From positions 62,001-126,000 of the forward strand of contig CAVVQV010000002.1 of assembly GCA_963750495.1 (NCBI GenBank): a DNA stretch of 64,000 bases, in the 5' to 3' direction. A program made the position numbers and the translations under genes. The DNA is from JANLYC01 sp963750495. GTDB lineage: Bacteria > Actinomycetota > Actinomycetes > Propionibacteriales > Nocardioidaceae. Of the stretch, positions 7,133 to 15,899 are shown piece by piece (position 1 is the stretch's first letter; each line of letters opens with the position of its first letter). The notes under the pieces were generated by a model, which was given only the letters and a program-made list of their open reading frames with translations, searched no databases and was not told the DNA's origin.

Positions 7133-10132
7133 GTGCGTTCGTTGCACCGCTCGCACGCGTCCGGACCCACCCATCGCGCCCAGCCCCGCCGTCCTGTGTT
7201 CCGACTCATCGCTCTGGCTGCGGCCGTGGCCCTCGCGGTGCCGTCGGCAGCCACCGCCCGTGGGCCGCAACAGCCGACCTCGACCGCCGCCCTGACCGCG
7301 ACGCACACCTATCTGGTCATGCTCGCGTCACCGCCGCTGGCGACGTACGACGGCGACATCTCCGGCATGGACCGGACGGCCCCGCTCGCCGGCCATCGTT
7401 TTCACGCCGATCGTCCCGCGGCCCGCGCGTACACCAGCTACCTGCTCGCCGAGCAGGACCAGGTGCTCGGTGACCTCGGCTCACCGACGGTGCTGTACAG
7501 GTACACGGCAGCGCTCAACGGCTTCGCAGCCGAACTCACCGACGCCCAGGCCGCGGCGCTGCGCGATCACACCGACGTGCTCGCCGTCGAGCGGAGTCGC
7601 GTCGAACACGTCGCAGGAAGCCGCTCACGCGATCGTCTGGGCCTGGTCGGCGCCGACGGTGTGTGGCAGTCCGTCGGTGGGGCGGACGATGCTGGCAAGG
7701 GCACCGTGATCGGACTGGTGGACTCCGGCATCTGGCCCGAGAACCCGTCCTTCGCCGCGGTCCCGCTCGACCCCGACACGACCCGGACGACGTACCCAGG
7801 CTTCACCGGCCAGTGCCCGCCGGGCGAGCGGTGGACCCCGTCGATGTGCAATGCGAAAGTGATCGCAGCCCACTCGTTCGTCGCAGGTTTCGGCGCCGAC
7901 AACCTCGCCTCAGCAGAGTTCGACTCCCCACGTGACGGCAGCGGTCACGGGTCGCACACGGCCGCGATCGCTGCCGGCAACGCGGGTGTGGACGTCTCGG
8001 TCGACCGCCAGCACTTCGGCCACGTCTCCGGTGTGGCGCCGGGCGCAGCACTCGCCGTCTACAAGGCCTGCTGGGCAGCGCCCGACCCCGTCGACGACGG
8101 TTGCGCGACGCCGGACACCGCCAAGGCGATCGACCAGGCGGTCCACGACGGAGTCGATGTTCTCAACTACTCCGTGAGCGGGCACGACAGCCAGCTCACG
8201 GACGTCATCGAGCTGGCCTTCCTCAACGCGGCAGCGGCGGGCGTCTTCGTATCGGCCGCCGCCGGCGACGACGGGCCCGGCTCCGGAACGGTGTCGCACT
8301 CCGGACCCTGGGTCACCACGGTGGCAGCGAGTCGCACGGACAGCTTCCAGGGTGCGGTGACCCTGGGCGACGGTGAGACGTTCACGGGCTCGATGGTGTC
8401 GAACCGATCGATTCCGGAGCGCACCATCCTCGAGGCCAGGGACGTTCCCGCTCAGGGTGTCTCACCGGGACGAGCCGGACACTGCTTCCCCGGCTCGCTT
8501 GCCGCCGACCGGGTCGAGGGCGCCATCGTGATCTGCACCCGTGGCCACAACGGACGCGTCACCAAGAGCCGCGCTGTCGCGCAGGCGGGTGGGGCAGCCA
8601 TGGTCCTCGTCAACCAGACCCGAGGCAGCACGGACGCCGACCTCCACGCCATACCCACGGTGCACGTCACCAAGGCCCAGGGCAAGCAGATCCTGGGCTA
8701 CGTCCGATCCGTCAAGCACCCGATGGCCGGCATCGATGCCGAGAGCGCGCGCCGGCTGCCGGACGCGATGGCCGACTTCTCGTCGCGGGGACCCTCGCGC
8801 GTGACTGCCGGAGACATCTTGAAGCCTGACCTCACCGCGCCCGGAGTGAGCGTGCTGGCAGCCGTCGCTCCCCCGTCGAACTTCGGTCACTTGTGGGACC
8901 TGTACTCCGGAACGTCGATGGCGGCTCCGCAGGTCGCCGGTCTGGCGGCCATCATGGCCGCCCGACACCCCCGCTGGACCCCGGCCATGACGAAGTCGGC
9001 CTTGATGACGACCGCTCGTCCCGTGGGGGGCGTCAGCCTGCCGCTGGAGCAAGGTGCCGGTGAGGTCGGAGCGCGGACCATGCTCGACCCCGGCCTCGTC
9101 TACGACGCCGGCTACGACGACTGGCTCGGCTACCTGCGCGGCAGCGGCGACACGGCTGCCATGCGCCTGGTCGACGGGTCGACCGCTGGTATCGACCGGG
9201 TCGACCTGAACGCGGCATCGATGGCCGTCGGTTCCCTCGTGGGTGAGGAGACGGTCACGCGCACCGTCACGAACGTCGGCGGCGCCACCGAGACGTACAA
9301 CGCCCGGGTCACGGGCCTGCGCGGCATCGCAGCCTCGGTATCGCGGCCCTCGATCACCCTGCGCCCCGGACAGTCCGCCACCTTCGACGTCACCCTGAGC
9401 GCGCGCGACAACGCACGGTACGGGCGCTTCGCCCACGGGCAGCTGGTCTGGCAGGGGTCGGCGGGTCATGTCGTGTCGAGCCCTGTCGTCGTACGCCCCG
9501 AGCTCGTCGAGGCGCCGGCCGAGCTCACCGCGACCGACCTCGCCGGCTCCCTGAACCTGACCGCGCAGGCCGGGGTGACCGGCACGATCGACGCCGCCTC
9601 GAGCGGCTTGGTCGGGGCGGCGCCGCACGGCTTCGTCCTCAAGACCGGCGCTTTCGACCCGAAGGTGCCGCGCGCCGATGCCAGCACCAGCCGCTTCGAC
9701 TTCCGCGTGCCCTCCGGGACCACGACGATCCGGTTCGACGCCCGCACAGCGAGCCCGGGAGATGACCTCGACCTCTACGTGTACCGCGGCGGCTCGCTGG
9801 TCGTCGCGTCCGAGACTCCGGGCCACGACGAGCTGGTCACCCTGGACGACCCGCAGCCGGGTCACTACCGGGCCTACGTGCATGCTGCCTCCGCACTGGG
9901 CGAGGTGACGCTCGGATCGCTGACCGGCTGGGTCCTCCGGGGCACCACTTACCGCGCCGTCGGCGACGAGCCCAGCGCACCCTTGCAGATCGCACCGTCA
10001 CCGGTCGAGGTCACCGGTGGCCGACCCTTCGGGCTCAACCTCGGCTGGCGGAGCCTCGACGGCGCGTGGAGGTGGCTGGGCGTCGTGCGCTACGACGACT
10101 CAGACCAGCGGACGTTCCTGACCGTCAACTGA
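7133..10132 (+). CDS. Secreted subtilisin-like serine protease (S8, plant-subtilase-like architecture)
   Basis: 999 residues from the GTG at 7133, preceded by GGGAGG at good spacing. The N-terminus has a Sec signal peptide (VFRLIALAAAVALAVPSAATARG). Domains follow in this order: I9 propeptide (TYLVML...VLYRYTAALNGFAAELT...), S8 catalytic domain with Asp197 (VIGLVDSGIWPE), His272 (DGSGHGSHTA) and Ser595 (YSGTSMAAPQVAG). A PA insert sits between His and Ser (around AIVICTRGHNGRVTKSRAVA), and Fn3-like and pre-peptidase-like beta domains lie near the C-terminus (DDLDLYVYRGGSLV). This is the cucumisin-like arrangement common in large actinobacterial exoproteases. It probably degrades extracellular protein. 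It is monocistronic and overlaps the 3' end of the convergent acyl-CoA synthetase by 8 nt. Confidence 0.93.
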   Translation: MRSLHRSHASGPTHRAQPRRPVFRLIALAAAVALAVPSAATARGPQQPTSTAALTATHTYLVMLASPPLATYDGDISGMDRTAPLAGHRFHADRPAARAYTSYLLAEQDQVLGDLGSPTVLYRYTAALNGFAAELTDAQAAALRDHTDVLAVERSRVEHVAGSRSRDRLGLVGADGVWQSVGGADDAGKGTVIGLVDSGIWPENPSFAAVPLDPDTTRTTYPGFTGQCPPGERWTPSMCNAKVIAAHSFVAGFGADNLASAEFDSPRDGSGHGSHTAAIAAGNAGVDVSVDRQHFGHVSGVAPGAALAVYKACWAAPDPVDDGCATPDTAKAIDQAVHDGVDVLNYSVSGHDSQLTDVIELAFLNAAAAGVFVSAAAGDDGPGSGTVSHSGPWVTTVAASRTDSFQGAVTLGDGETFTGSMVSNRSIPERTILEARDVPAQGVSPGRAGHCFPGSLAADRVEGAIVICTRGHNGRVTKSRAVAQAGGAAMVLVNQTRGSTDADLHAIPTVHVTKAQGKQILGYVRSVKHPMAGIDAESARRLPDAMADFSSRGPSRVTAGDILKPDLTAPGVSVLAAVAPPSNFGHLWDLYSGTSMAAPQVAGLAAIMAARHPRWTPAMTKSALMTTARPVGGVSLPLEQGAGEVGARTMLDPGLVYDAGYDDWLGYLRGSGDTAAMRLVDGSTAGIDRVDLNAASMAVGSLVGEETVTRTVTNVGGATETYNARVTGLRGIAASVSRPSITLRPGQSATFDVTLSARDNARYGRFAHGQLVWQGSAGHVVSSPVVVRPELVEAPAELTATDLAGSLNLTAQAGVTGTIDAASSGLVGAAPHGFVLKTGAFDPKVPRADASTSRFDFRVPSGTTTIRFDARTASPGDDLDLYVYRGGSLVVASETPGHDELVTLDDPQPGHYRAYVHAASALGEVTLGSLTGWVLRGTTYRAVGDEPSAPLQIAPSPVEVTGGRPFGLNLGWRSLDGAWRWLGVVRYDDSDQRTFLTVN

Positions 10133-11753
10133 GGCCGAGCTCGGCCACCGACTTCTCGCGCATCTCGACCTTGCGGACCTTGCCGGTCACGGTCATCGGG
10201 AAGTCGTCGACCACCATCACGTAGTGCGGGATCTTGAAGTGCGCGAGCTTGCCGGTGCAGAAGGACCGGACCGCCTCGGCGTCGAGTGGTGCCGCTCCTG
10301 TACGCATCCGGATCCAGGCACAGACCTCCTCGCCGTACCTCTCGTCGGGCACGCCGATCACCTGCACGTCGGCGATGTCGGGATGGGTGTAGAGAAACTC
10401 TTCGACCTCACGCGGGTAGACGTTCTCACCGCCGCGGATCACCATGTCCTTGATCCGGCCGACGATGTTGGCGTAGCCGTCGTCCCGGATCACCGCCAGG
10501 TCGCCGGTGTGCATCCAGTGGTCGTCGTCGATCGCCTCGGCGGTCTTGTCGTCCTGTTGCCAGTAGCCGAGCATCACGGAGTAGCCCCGGGTGCACAGCT
10601 CACCCGGCTCGCCGCGCGGCAGGGTCTCCCCCGTCACCGGGTCGATCACCTTGATCTCGACGTGCGGGTGAACGCGGCCGATCGTCGAGGTACGCCGCTC
10701 GAGGTCGTCTTCGACGCGGGTCTGCGTCGAGACCGGTGACGTCTCCGTCATTCCGTAGGCGATCCCGACTTCGGCCATGTGCATGTCGGCCACGCAGCGC
10801 TTCATCACCTCGACGGGACACGGTGAACCCGCCATGAGTCCGGTGCGCAGTGACGACAGGTCGAACGACGCGAAGTCCGGATGGTCCTGCATGGCGATGA
10901 ACATCGTCGGGACGCCGTAGACCGCCGTGCACCGTTCGTCGCTGACTGCCTGCAGCGTCTGGCCGGGGTCGAACGCGGGGGCTGGTATGACCATGGTCGC
11001 CCCGTGGCTGGTGCAGCCGAGGTTGCCCATGACCATGCCGAAGCAGTGGTAGAACGGCACCGGGATGGCCAGCCGGTCCACGTGCGTGAACGAGATGAGC
11101 TCGGTCGTGAAGTAGCCGTTGTTGAGGATGTTGCGGTGGCTCAGCGTGGCGCCCTTGGGCCGGCCGGTGGTCCCCGACGTGTACTGGATGTTGATGGGAT
11201 CGGTCGGCTGGAGGCCGGCCATCCGCTCGCTGACCAGCTGTGGGTCGACGCTGGCACCCGACTCGACCAGCGTGTCCCAGTCGCTGGTGCCGAGATAGAC
11301 CACGTCGCGCAACGTCGCACAGTCGTTGCGGACCTCGTCGACCATGGCGCGGTAGTCGCTGGTCTTGAACTCGGTGGCCGAGAGCAGCAGAGCCAGCCCG
11401 GACTGGTTGACGGCGTACGCGAGCTCATGGGTTCGGTAGGCCGGGTTGATGTTGACGAGGATCGCGCCGATCTTGGCCGTGCCGTACTGGGCAATGGTCC
11501 ACTCGGCACAGTTCGGCGACCAGATGCCGACGCGGTCGCCGGTCTCGATCCCGCTGGCGATCAGCCCGCGTGCCAAGGCATTGACGTCGCGGTCGAGCTC
11601 GGCATAGGTCCAGCGCCGCCCGGTGACGACCTCGACCAGCGCCTCACGTTCGCCGTGGGTCGCGACGGTGCGCTCGAAGTTGGCGCCGATCGTCTCCTCG
11701 AGGAGGGGTACGTCGGTGGGTCCGGCGGTGTACGACAACCTGGGGTCAGCCAT
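10125..11753 (-). CDS. AMP-dependent acyl-CoA synthetase (FadD-type)
   Basis: 542 residues, full length for an ANL-superfamily acyl-CoA ligase. The AMP-binding P-loop is IQYTSGTTGRPKGATLSHRN, A5 is AYGMTETSP, A7-A8 are MHTGDLAVIRDDGYANIVGR and IKDMVIRGGENVYPREVEE, and the catalytic Lys of A10 is in VTGKVRKVEMRE. It activates a fatty or other carboxylic acid to the CoA thioester through an adenylate. It resembles medium- to long-chain FadD proteins. The exact chain length cannot be read from sequence. It stands alone; upstream lies a 55-bp hairpin repeat and then the ECF42 sigma gene in the same direction. Confidence 0.92.
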   Translation of the reverse strand: MADPRLSYTAGPTDVPLLEETIGANFERTVATHGEREALVEVVTGRRWTYAELDRDVNALARGLIASGIETGDRVGIWSPNCAEWTIAQYGTAKIGAILVNINPAYRTHELAYAVNQSGLALLLSATEFKTSDYRAMVDEVRNDCATLRDVVYLGTSDWDTLVESGASVDPQLVSERMAGLQPTDPINIQYTSGTTGRPKGATLSHRNILNNGYFTTELISFTHVDRLAIPVPFYHCFGMVMGNLGCTSHGATMVIPAPAFDPGQTLQAVSDERCTAVYGVPTMFIAMQDHPDFASFDLSSLRTGLMAGSPCPVEVMKRCVADMHMAEVGIAYGMTETSPVSTQTRVEDDLERRTSTIGRVHPHVEIKVIDPVTGETLPRGEPGELCTRGYSVMLGYWQQDDKTAEAIDDDHWMHTGDLAVIRDDGYANIVGRIKDMVIRGGENVYPREVEEFLYTHPDIADVQVIGVPDERYGEEVCAWIRMRTGAAPLDAEAVRSFCTGKLAHFKIPHYVMVVDDFPMTVTGKVRKVEMREKSVAELGLS

Positions 11754-11794
11754 ACCGGCAGCCTAGGACGCGCCACCCGACCCGGCCAGAACTC

Positions 11795-11849
11795 GACTGG
11801 GAGGTTGTGCAGGTGCCTGCGGCGATGCAGCCTGCACAACCTCCCAGTC
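11795..11849. repeat. 55-bp hairpin repeat, copy 1 (19-bp perfect arms, 17-nt loop)
   Basis: GACTGGGAGGTTGTGCAGG (11795-11813) is exactly inverted at 11831-11849, with a 17-nt loop. The same architecture (19 + 17 + 19) recurs at 34426-34480 with conserved arms and a different loop, so it is a dispersed element and not only a terminator. It lies between the ECF42 stop and the start of the acyl-CoA synthetase, both on the minus strand, and could end ECF42 transcripts. Confidence 0.8.
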
Positions 11850-11876
11850 TGCGACGTGGTCGGCAGCGTGCGAGTC

Positions 11877-13148
11877 CTACCCGAGCTGATCGCGACGGCG
11901 TGTCAGGTAGGCGGTCTCGGCGGTGTTGCCCGCCAGCTCGATGGCTCGGTCGTACGCCGCGCGGGCCTCCTGACTCAAGCCCAACCGACGGAGCAGGTCG
12001 GCACGGGTCGCGTGGTAGGCGTGATAACCCGCCAGGGTGGCCTCGAGCCGGTCAACGGTCGCGAGTGCCACCTCCGGGCCATCGAGCTCGGCGACCGCGA
12101 CCGCCCGGTTGAGGGCGATGATCGGCGACGAGTCGAGCCGGACGAGCTGATCGTAGAGCGCGACGACCTGCGACCAGTCGGTGTCGCTGACGTTGCGGGC
12201 CGAGGTGTGCACGGCGTTGATCGCGGCGAGGATCTGGTAGCGACCGGGAGCGACCCCGGTGGCCAGCCGCTCGCGCACCAGCCGATGACCCTCGGCGACC
12301 AGCGACGCGTCCCAACGTCCGCGGTCCTGCTCGTCGAGGGTGACCAGCTCGCCGTTCGCCGCAACCCGCGCCGTGCGGCGGGCCTCGGTGAGGAGCATCA
12401 GCGCCAGTAGCCCGGCCACCTCACCGTCCTCCGGCAGCAGGGCACGGATCAGGCGAGTCAGCCGGATCGCCTCGGCAGTCAGGTCATGACGTACGGGATC
12501 GGTGTCGGGGCCGCTGGCCAGGTAGCCCTCGTTGAAGACGAGGAAGAGGACGGCGAGCACACTGGAGACGCGGGCCGGGAGATCCTCCGCGGACGGCACC
12601 CGGTACGGGATGCGAGCCGTCTTGATCTTGGCCTTCGCGCGGGTGATCCGCTGCCCCATGGTGGTCTCCTGCACCAGGAAGGCGCGGGCGATCTCCGGCA
12701 CGGTCAGACCGCCGACCATGCGCAGCGTCAGCGCCACCCGGGCCTCCATCGCGAGCGCCGGGTGACAGCAGGTGAAGATCAGCCGGAGCCGCTCGTCGTC
12801 GATGGCGCCGGGAGGCTCGGGCGGATCGTCGTCGTAGAGCACCTGAGCCTCCTTCTGCTTCTCGTCGCGCTTGCTCTCGCGTCGGATCCGGTCGATGGCC
12901 TTGCGGTTGGCGGTGGTGGTCAACCAGGCGCCGGGGTTGGCGGGTAGGCCGTCAGCCGGCCAACGCACGACGGCGGTGGCGAACGCCTCGGCCGCCGCTT
13001 CCTCGGCGACGTCGAGGTCACCGAAACGCCGTGCGAGAGCAGCGACCACCCGAGCCCACTCCTCGCGGTGGGCGCGGGCGATCGCCTCCTGGATGTGGGA
13101 CGTGCGCTCTACAGGAACGGCCGCACCTCGACCTTCCGGTTGCAGCAC
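11877..13148 (-). CDS. ECF42-type RNA polymerase sigma factor with C-terminal TPR-like domain
   Basis: 423 residues. Region 2 is at about 20-90 (RFGDLDVAEEAAAEAFATAV, ANPGAWLTTTANRKAIDRIR). Region 4 is at about 128-180 (RVALTLRMVGGLTVPEIARA, MGQRITRAKAKI). The long C-terminal extension (about 190-423) carries the family hallmarks LAVLFLVFNEGYLAS, the RLTRLIRALLPEDGEVAGLLALM block and a TPR-like end. This is the ECF42 group, which has no membrane anti-sigma factor. It is usually adjacent to, and thought to control, DGPF/YCII proteins, as found here. The start is taken as GTG at 13148, giving a 40-nt overlap with the upstream DGPF gene. Confidence 0.9.
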   Translation of the reverse strand: MLQPEGRGAAVPVERTSHIQEAIARAHREEWARVVAALARRFGDLDVAEEAAAEAFATAVVRWPADGLPANPGAWLTTTANRKAIDRIRRESKRDEKQKEAQVLYDDDPPEPPGAIDDERLRLIFTCCHPALAMEARVALTLRMVGGLTVPEIARAFLVQETTMGQRITRAKAKIKTARIPYRVPSAEDLPARVSSVLAVLFLVFNEGYLASGPDTDPVRHDLTAEAIRLTRLIRALLPEDGEVAGLLALMLLTEARRTARVAANGELVTLDEQDRGRWDASLVAEGHRLVRERLATGVAPGRYQILAAINAVHTSARNVSDTDWSQVVALYDQLVRLDSSPIIALNRAVAVAELDGPEVALATVDRLEATLAGYHAYHATRADLLRRLGLSQEARAAYDRAIELAGNTAETAYLTRRRDQLG

Positions 13149-13432
13149 CTCGACCCCTCGGCGGCGAGCTTGAGCGCCACGTCGAGATCTGGCGCCTCCA
13201 TGACCCAGAAGCCGGCCATGTACTCCTTCGACTCCAGGAAGGGGCCATCGGTGAAGACGGCCTCGTCACCCCGGTTGTCGATGACCGTCGCCGGGTCGGG
13301 CGACCCGAGGCCGCCCGCGAAGACCCAATGACCGTCGGCACGGAGCCGGTCGTTGAACGCGTTGATGTCAGCCTCTTCGGTCGGCGTGGCCAAGCCGGTG
13401 CCGTCGTCGATCACGGAAACCAGGTACTGCAT
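13109..13432 (-). CDS. YCII/DGPF-domain protein, partner of the ECF42 sigma factor
   Basis: 107 residues. The YCII-related fold is marked by MQYLVSVIDDGT, GHWVFAGGLGSPDPATVID, the family signature TDGPFLESKEYMAGFWVMEA (variant of DGPF-x-E-x-KE) and a C-terminal VEVRPFL. DGPF proteins have no settled function. They are the standard genomic partners and regulon members of ECF42 sigma factors. The gene precedes and overlaps the sigma factor gene, so the pair is one operon read from a promoter upstream of 13432. Confidence 0.9.
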   Translation of the reverse strand: MQYLVSVIDDGTGLATPTEEADINAFNDRLRADGHWVFAGGLGSPDPATVIDNRGDEAVFTDGPFLESKEYMAGFWVMEAPDLDVALKLAAEGSRCCNRKVEVRPFL

Positions 13433-13693
13433 CTCGGATCATCCTCCTGCGCTCGAAGCGCCCCTCGTGGGCGGCCTCACCCCTACGACGAACACCGATG
13501 CCCCGATCCGACACTGCTCCCGGTCGTCGTGCAAGGCTTTCCGGCAAACAGGTCGGGATGGACCGGAGTGGCCCCGAGGTGCGTCCGCTCATGCTTCCGC
13601 CGTGACCTGGACCAGTTCAGGACGCTGGTCCCGCTGCCCTGCGCGAGGACCGGTTCAGGGCGGACGGCAGGGACCGGATTGGTCGCCGGGGCC
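13433..13693. other. Intergenic stretch with no gene
   Basis: No convincing reading frame with family similarity is present on either strand. The first part should hold the promoter of the DGPF-ECF42 operon on the minus strand. The right end runs into the 81-bp repeat array. I see no RNA gene here. Confidence 0.5.
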
Positions 13694-13997
13694 GAGCGAG
13701 GCATGGGCGGTCCAGCCTTTCGACGGGCTCAGGACAGGCTTGTCGAGACCCCGGTTGATCTCGACAGGCTCGATCAGCGAGGCTTCGGCGGTCCAGCCCT
13801 TCGACGGGCTCAGGACAAGCTTGTCGAGACCCCGCTTGATCTCAACAGGCCCGACCAGCGAGGCTTCGGCGGTCCAGCCCTTCGACGGGCTCAGGACAAG
13901 CTTGTCGAGACCCCGCTTGATCTCAACAGGCCCGATCAGCGAGGCTTCGGCGGTCCAGCCCTTCGACGGGCTCAGGACAAGCTTGTCGAGACCCCGA
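13694..13997. repeat. Tandem array of an 81-bp repeat (about 3.6 copies)
   Basis: The core GGCGGTCCAGCCYTTCGACG begins at 13706, 13787, 13868 and 13949, an exact 81-bp period. Each unit contains CTTCGACGGGCTCAGGACA followed by AGCTTGTCGAG, which pair as an imperfect hairpin, and a second stem around TGATCTCRACAGGC. The copies differ by a few substitutions and no indels. Because 81 is a multiple of three, every frame stays open and encodes a false 27-residue repeat on the minus strand. A diverged block of the same family lies at 15456-15580, on the other side of the HNH pseudogene. Confidence 0.9.
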
Positions 13998-14088
13998 TCG
14001 GAATCCTCTTGGAAAGCCCTTGTGGATAACGGGTTCCGGTGTCGGGCGCGGATCCGAAAGTGTCGGTGGGCTGTCCTAGGTTTGATCC

Positions 14089-15449
14089 ATGAGTACGACG
14101 CAGGGACCACCACCGGCCGTGGGCGCCGACGATGCCTTCGGTCGTGGTTTCGCTGGCGTGCGTCGTGAACTCGCTGACCTGGTCGACACCCCCACCTGGT
14201 CGTTGGACGACGCCCGGCTCGACAGGCGAATCAGCGAAGCGGTCGCGGTCCGAGCCGCTGCCGATGAATTGATCGCCCGGCTGGTCGCAGAGGCCGATGA
14301 CCGCCTCCTGCCCCACCGCTACGGTGCCGCTTCCACGCGGGCGCATCTGATGACCGCGCACCGGATGTCAGCCGGTGAAGCGTCCCGCACGGTCCGCACC
14401 GCCAAACAGCTGCACGGCACGTCGGCCGTCACGGAGCCGACCCGTCGTGCGGTCGCGGCCGGTGACGGTGTCGGCCGAACAAGGGGTGGTGATCGCGGCC
14501 GCGATCAACCGGCTCTCACCCACGATCGAGCCGGACCGGGCCGACGCCGCCCAGCAGGACCTCTCGCCCATGCCCAGACACTGTCGTTCAGCCAGCTGCA
14601 GGTCGCAGCGAACCATCTGGTCGAGGTGATCGACCCCGACACCGTCGACCAGACGTTGGAGCAGCAGCTCGCCGCGCAGGAACGCAAGGCGTTGGCCTCA
14701 GCCTGGTTCACCGGCCAGTACGGGTCCGACGGCATCGCCCGCGGCCGGTTCGCCCTGCCCAACCTGGTGTTCGGCATGCTCACCAAACACCTCGAAGCCC
14801 ACACCTCACCCCGTCGGGTCGCCACCGGCACCATACCGACAAGGACGCCGCCCTACCGGCTGAGACGACCGTCGAGGACCTGCCCTATGGCAACCGGCTC
14901 GGCCGGGCGTTGTGTGAGCTGATCGAACACCTCCCGGTCGACGGACACCCCCAGCACGGGGTCGCGAACGCCACCATCGTGGTCACCGTCGACGAAACAA
15001 ACTCCGCAGCGGGTGCCGGGGAAGCCACGCTGGACACCGGCAGCGCGATCTCGATCGGGGAGACCCGACGGCTGGCCTGCAACGCCGACATCCTGCCCAT
15101 GGTGTTGTCAGGTGGGTCGAAGATCCTCGACCTCGGCACCAGCCGCCGCCTGTTCGACCGTCACCAACGCCTCGCACTCGCCACCCGCGACCAAGGCTGT
15201 GTCTTCCCCGGCTGCGAACGCCCACCCGCCTGGACTGAGGCACACCACCGCATCCCCTGGAGCGAGGGCGGAGCAACGGACATCGACAACGGATGCCTGT
15301 TGTGTTCCTTCCACCACCACCTCATCCACCAAGGCGAATGGGACCTCACCCTCGGCCCGGACGGCATCACCGAAGTCATCCCACCCACCCGCATCGACCC
15401 GCAGCGAAGACCCATCCGCCACCCACGCTTCAAACCCCGACCCGGATAA
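14089..15449 (+). pseudogene. DUF222/13E12-type HNH endonuclease, frameshifted
   Basis: The protein is recognisable from end to end but needs three frame changes. ATG at 14089 opens the DUF222 domain (DELIARLVAEADDRLLPHRY). Near 14460 the sense frame moves to VTVSAEQGVVIAAAINRLSP and returns near 14565 to AHAQTLSFSQLQVAANHLVE. It shifts again near 14820 to HHTDKDAALPAETTVEDLPY. The C-terminal HNH nuclease is intact: CVFPGCERPPAWTEAHHRIP, then DIDNGCLLCSFHHHLIHQGE. This family (REP13E12 in mycobacteria) is multicopy and mobile-like. The gene is flanked by hairpin repeats on both sides. It is probably decayed; clustered sequencing indels are the alternative. Confidence 0.85.
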
Positions 15450-15455
15450 CCCCCA

Positions 15456-15580
15456 GCGGCTCTCGGCGGTCCAGACCCCTTGATCTCGACAGGCTCGATC
15501 AGCAGGGCTTCGACGGTCGAGCCCTTCGACAAGCTCAGGACAGGCTTGCCGAGACCCCTTGATCTCGACAAGCTCGATCA
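15456..15580. repeat. Second block of the CTTCGAC/GCTCAGGACA hairpin repeat
   Basis: This block contains GGCGGTCCAGA, TTGATCTCGACAGGCTCGAT, CCCTTCGACAAGCTCAGGAC and AGGCTTGCCGAGACCCC, then a further TTGATCTCGACAAGCTCGAT. It is the same family as the 81-bp array at 13694-13997 but with a different order and more divergence. Its right end supplies the stop codon of the small membrane protein gene at 15578. It starts 6 nt after the HNH pseudogene stop. Confidence 0.8.
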
Positions 15581-15892
15581 GCCGTCCTCGGTGTGGTGAC
15601 CACGACGGCGCGCACGGAACAGGCGAACTTCCAGTACGACCACCGCGACCACGATGAGCGCGAGTACCGACGCGGCCCAGACCAGACCCTCGAGCCCCGA
15701 GAGGTCACAGTCACCGGCCGCGGCGTCCCGGCAGTTGGCGCTGTCAGAGTGCGCCGCGCCGAGCCCGAACGCGATGATCGTCACCCCGATCGACGCGAGC
15801 AGGTAGATCAGGGCCCGGGTCCAGCCCGAGAAGGGGCTGACGTCTCGACTGACCACGCCGGACCGGTCGCCTCGGCGCCCAAAGGCACGCAC
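15578..15892 (-). CDS. Small two-helix membrane protein, unrecognised
   Basis: 104 residues. Two membrane helices are visible, ALIYLLASIGVTIIAFGLGA (about 27-46) and LEGLVWAASVLALIVVAVVV (about 67-86), separated by an extracytoplasmic loop with two cysteines (CRDAAAGDC) that could form a disulfide. The C-terminus is basic (RLFRARRRGHH). It follows the ABC permease gene by 7 nt in the same direction, so it is likely co-transcribed. It may be an accessory of the exporter, which is inference only. The start is uncertain: GTG at 15892 has no clear ribosome site, and a later GTG at 15856 is possible. Confidence 0.55.
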   Translation of the reverse strand: MRAFGRRGDRSGVVSRDVSPFSGWTRALIYLLASIGVTIIAFGLGAAHSDSANCRDAAAGDCDLSGLEGLVWAASVLALIVVAVVVLEVRLFRARRRGHHTEDG

Positions 15893-15899
15893 GTCTGAC

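Noticed and set aside
13694..13997. CRISPR array
   Set aside because: The 81-bp units are almost identical throughout with no variable spacers, and no cas genes are near.
13655..14113. Minus-strand frame encoding a 27-residue repeat (RGLDKLVLSPSKGW type)
   Set aside because: It arises because the DNA repeat is 81 bp, a multiple of three, leaving all frames open. It starts inside the HNH gene's 5' end and has no ribosome site.
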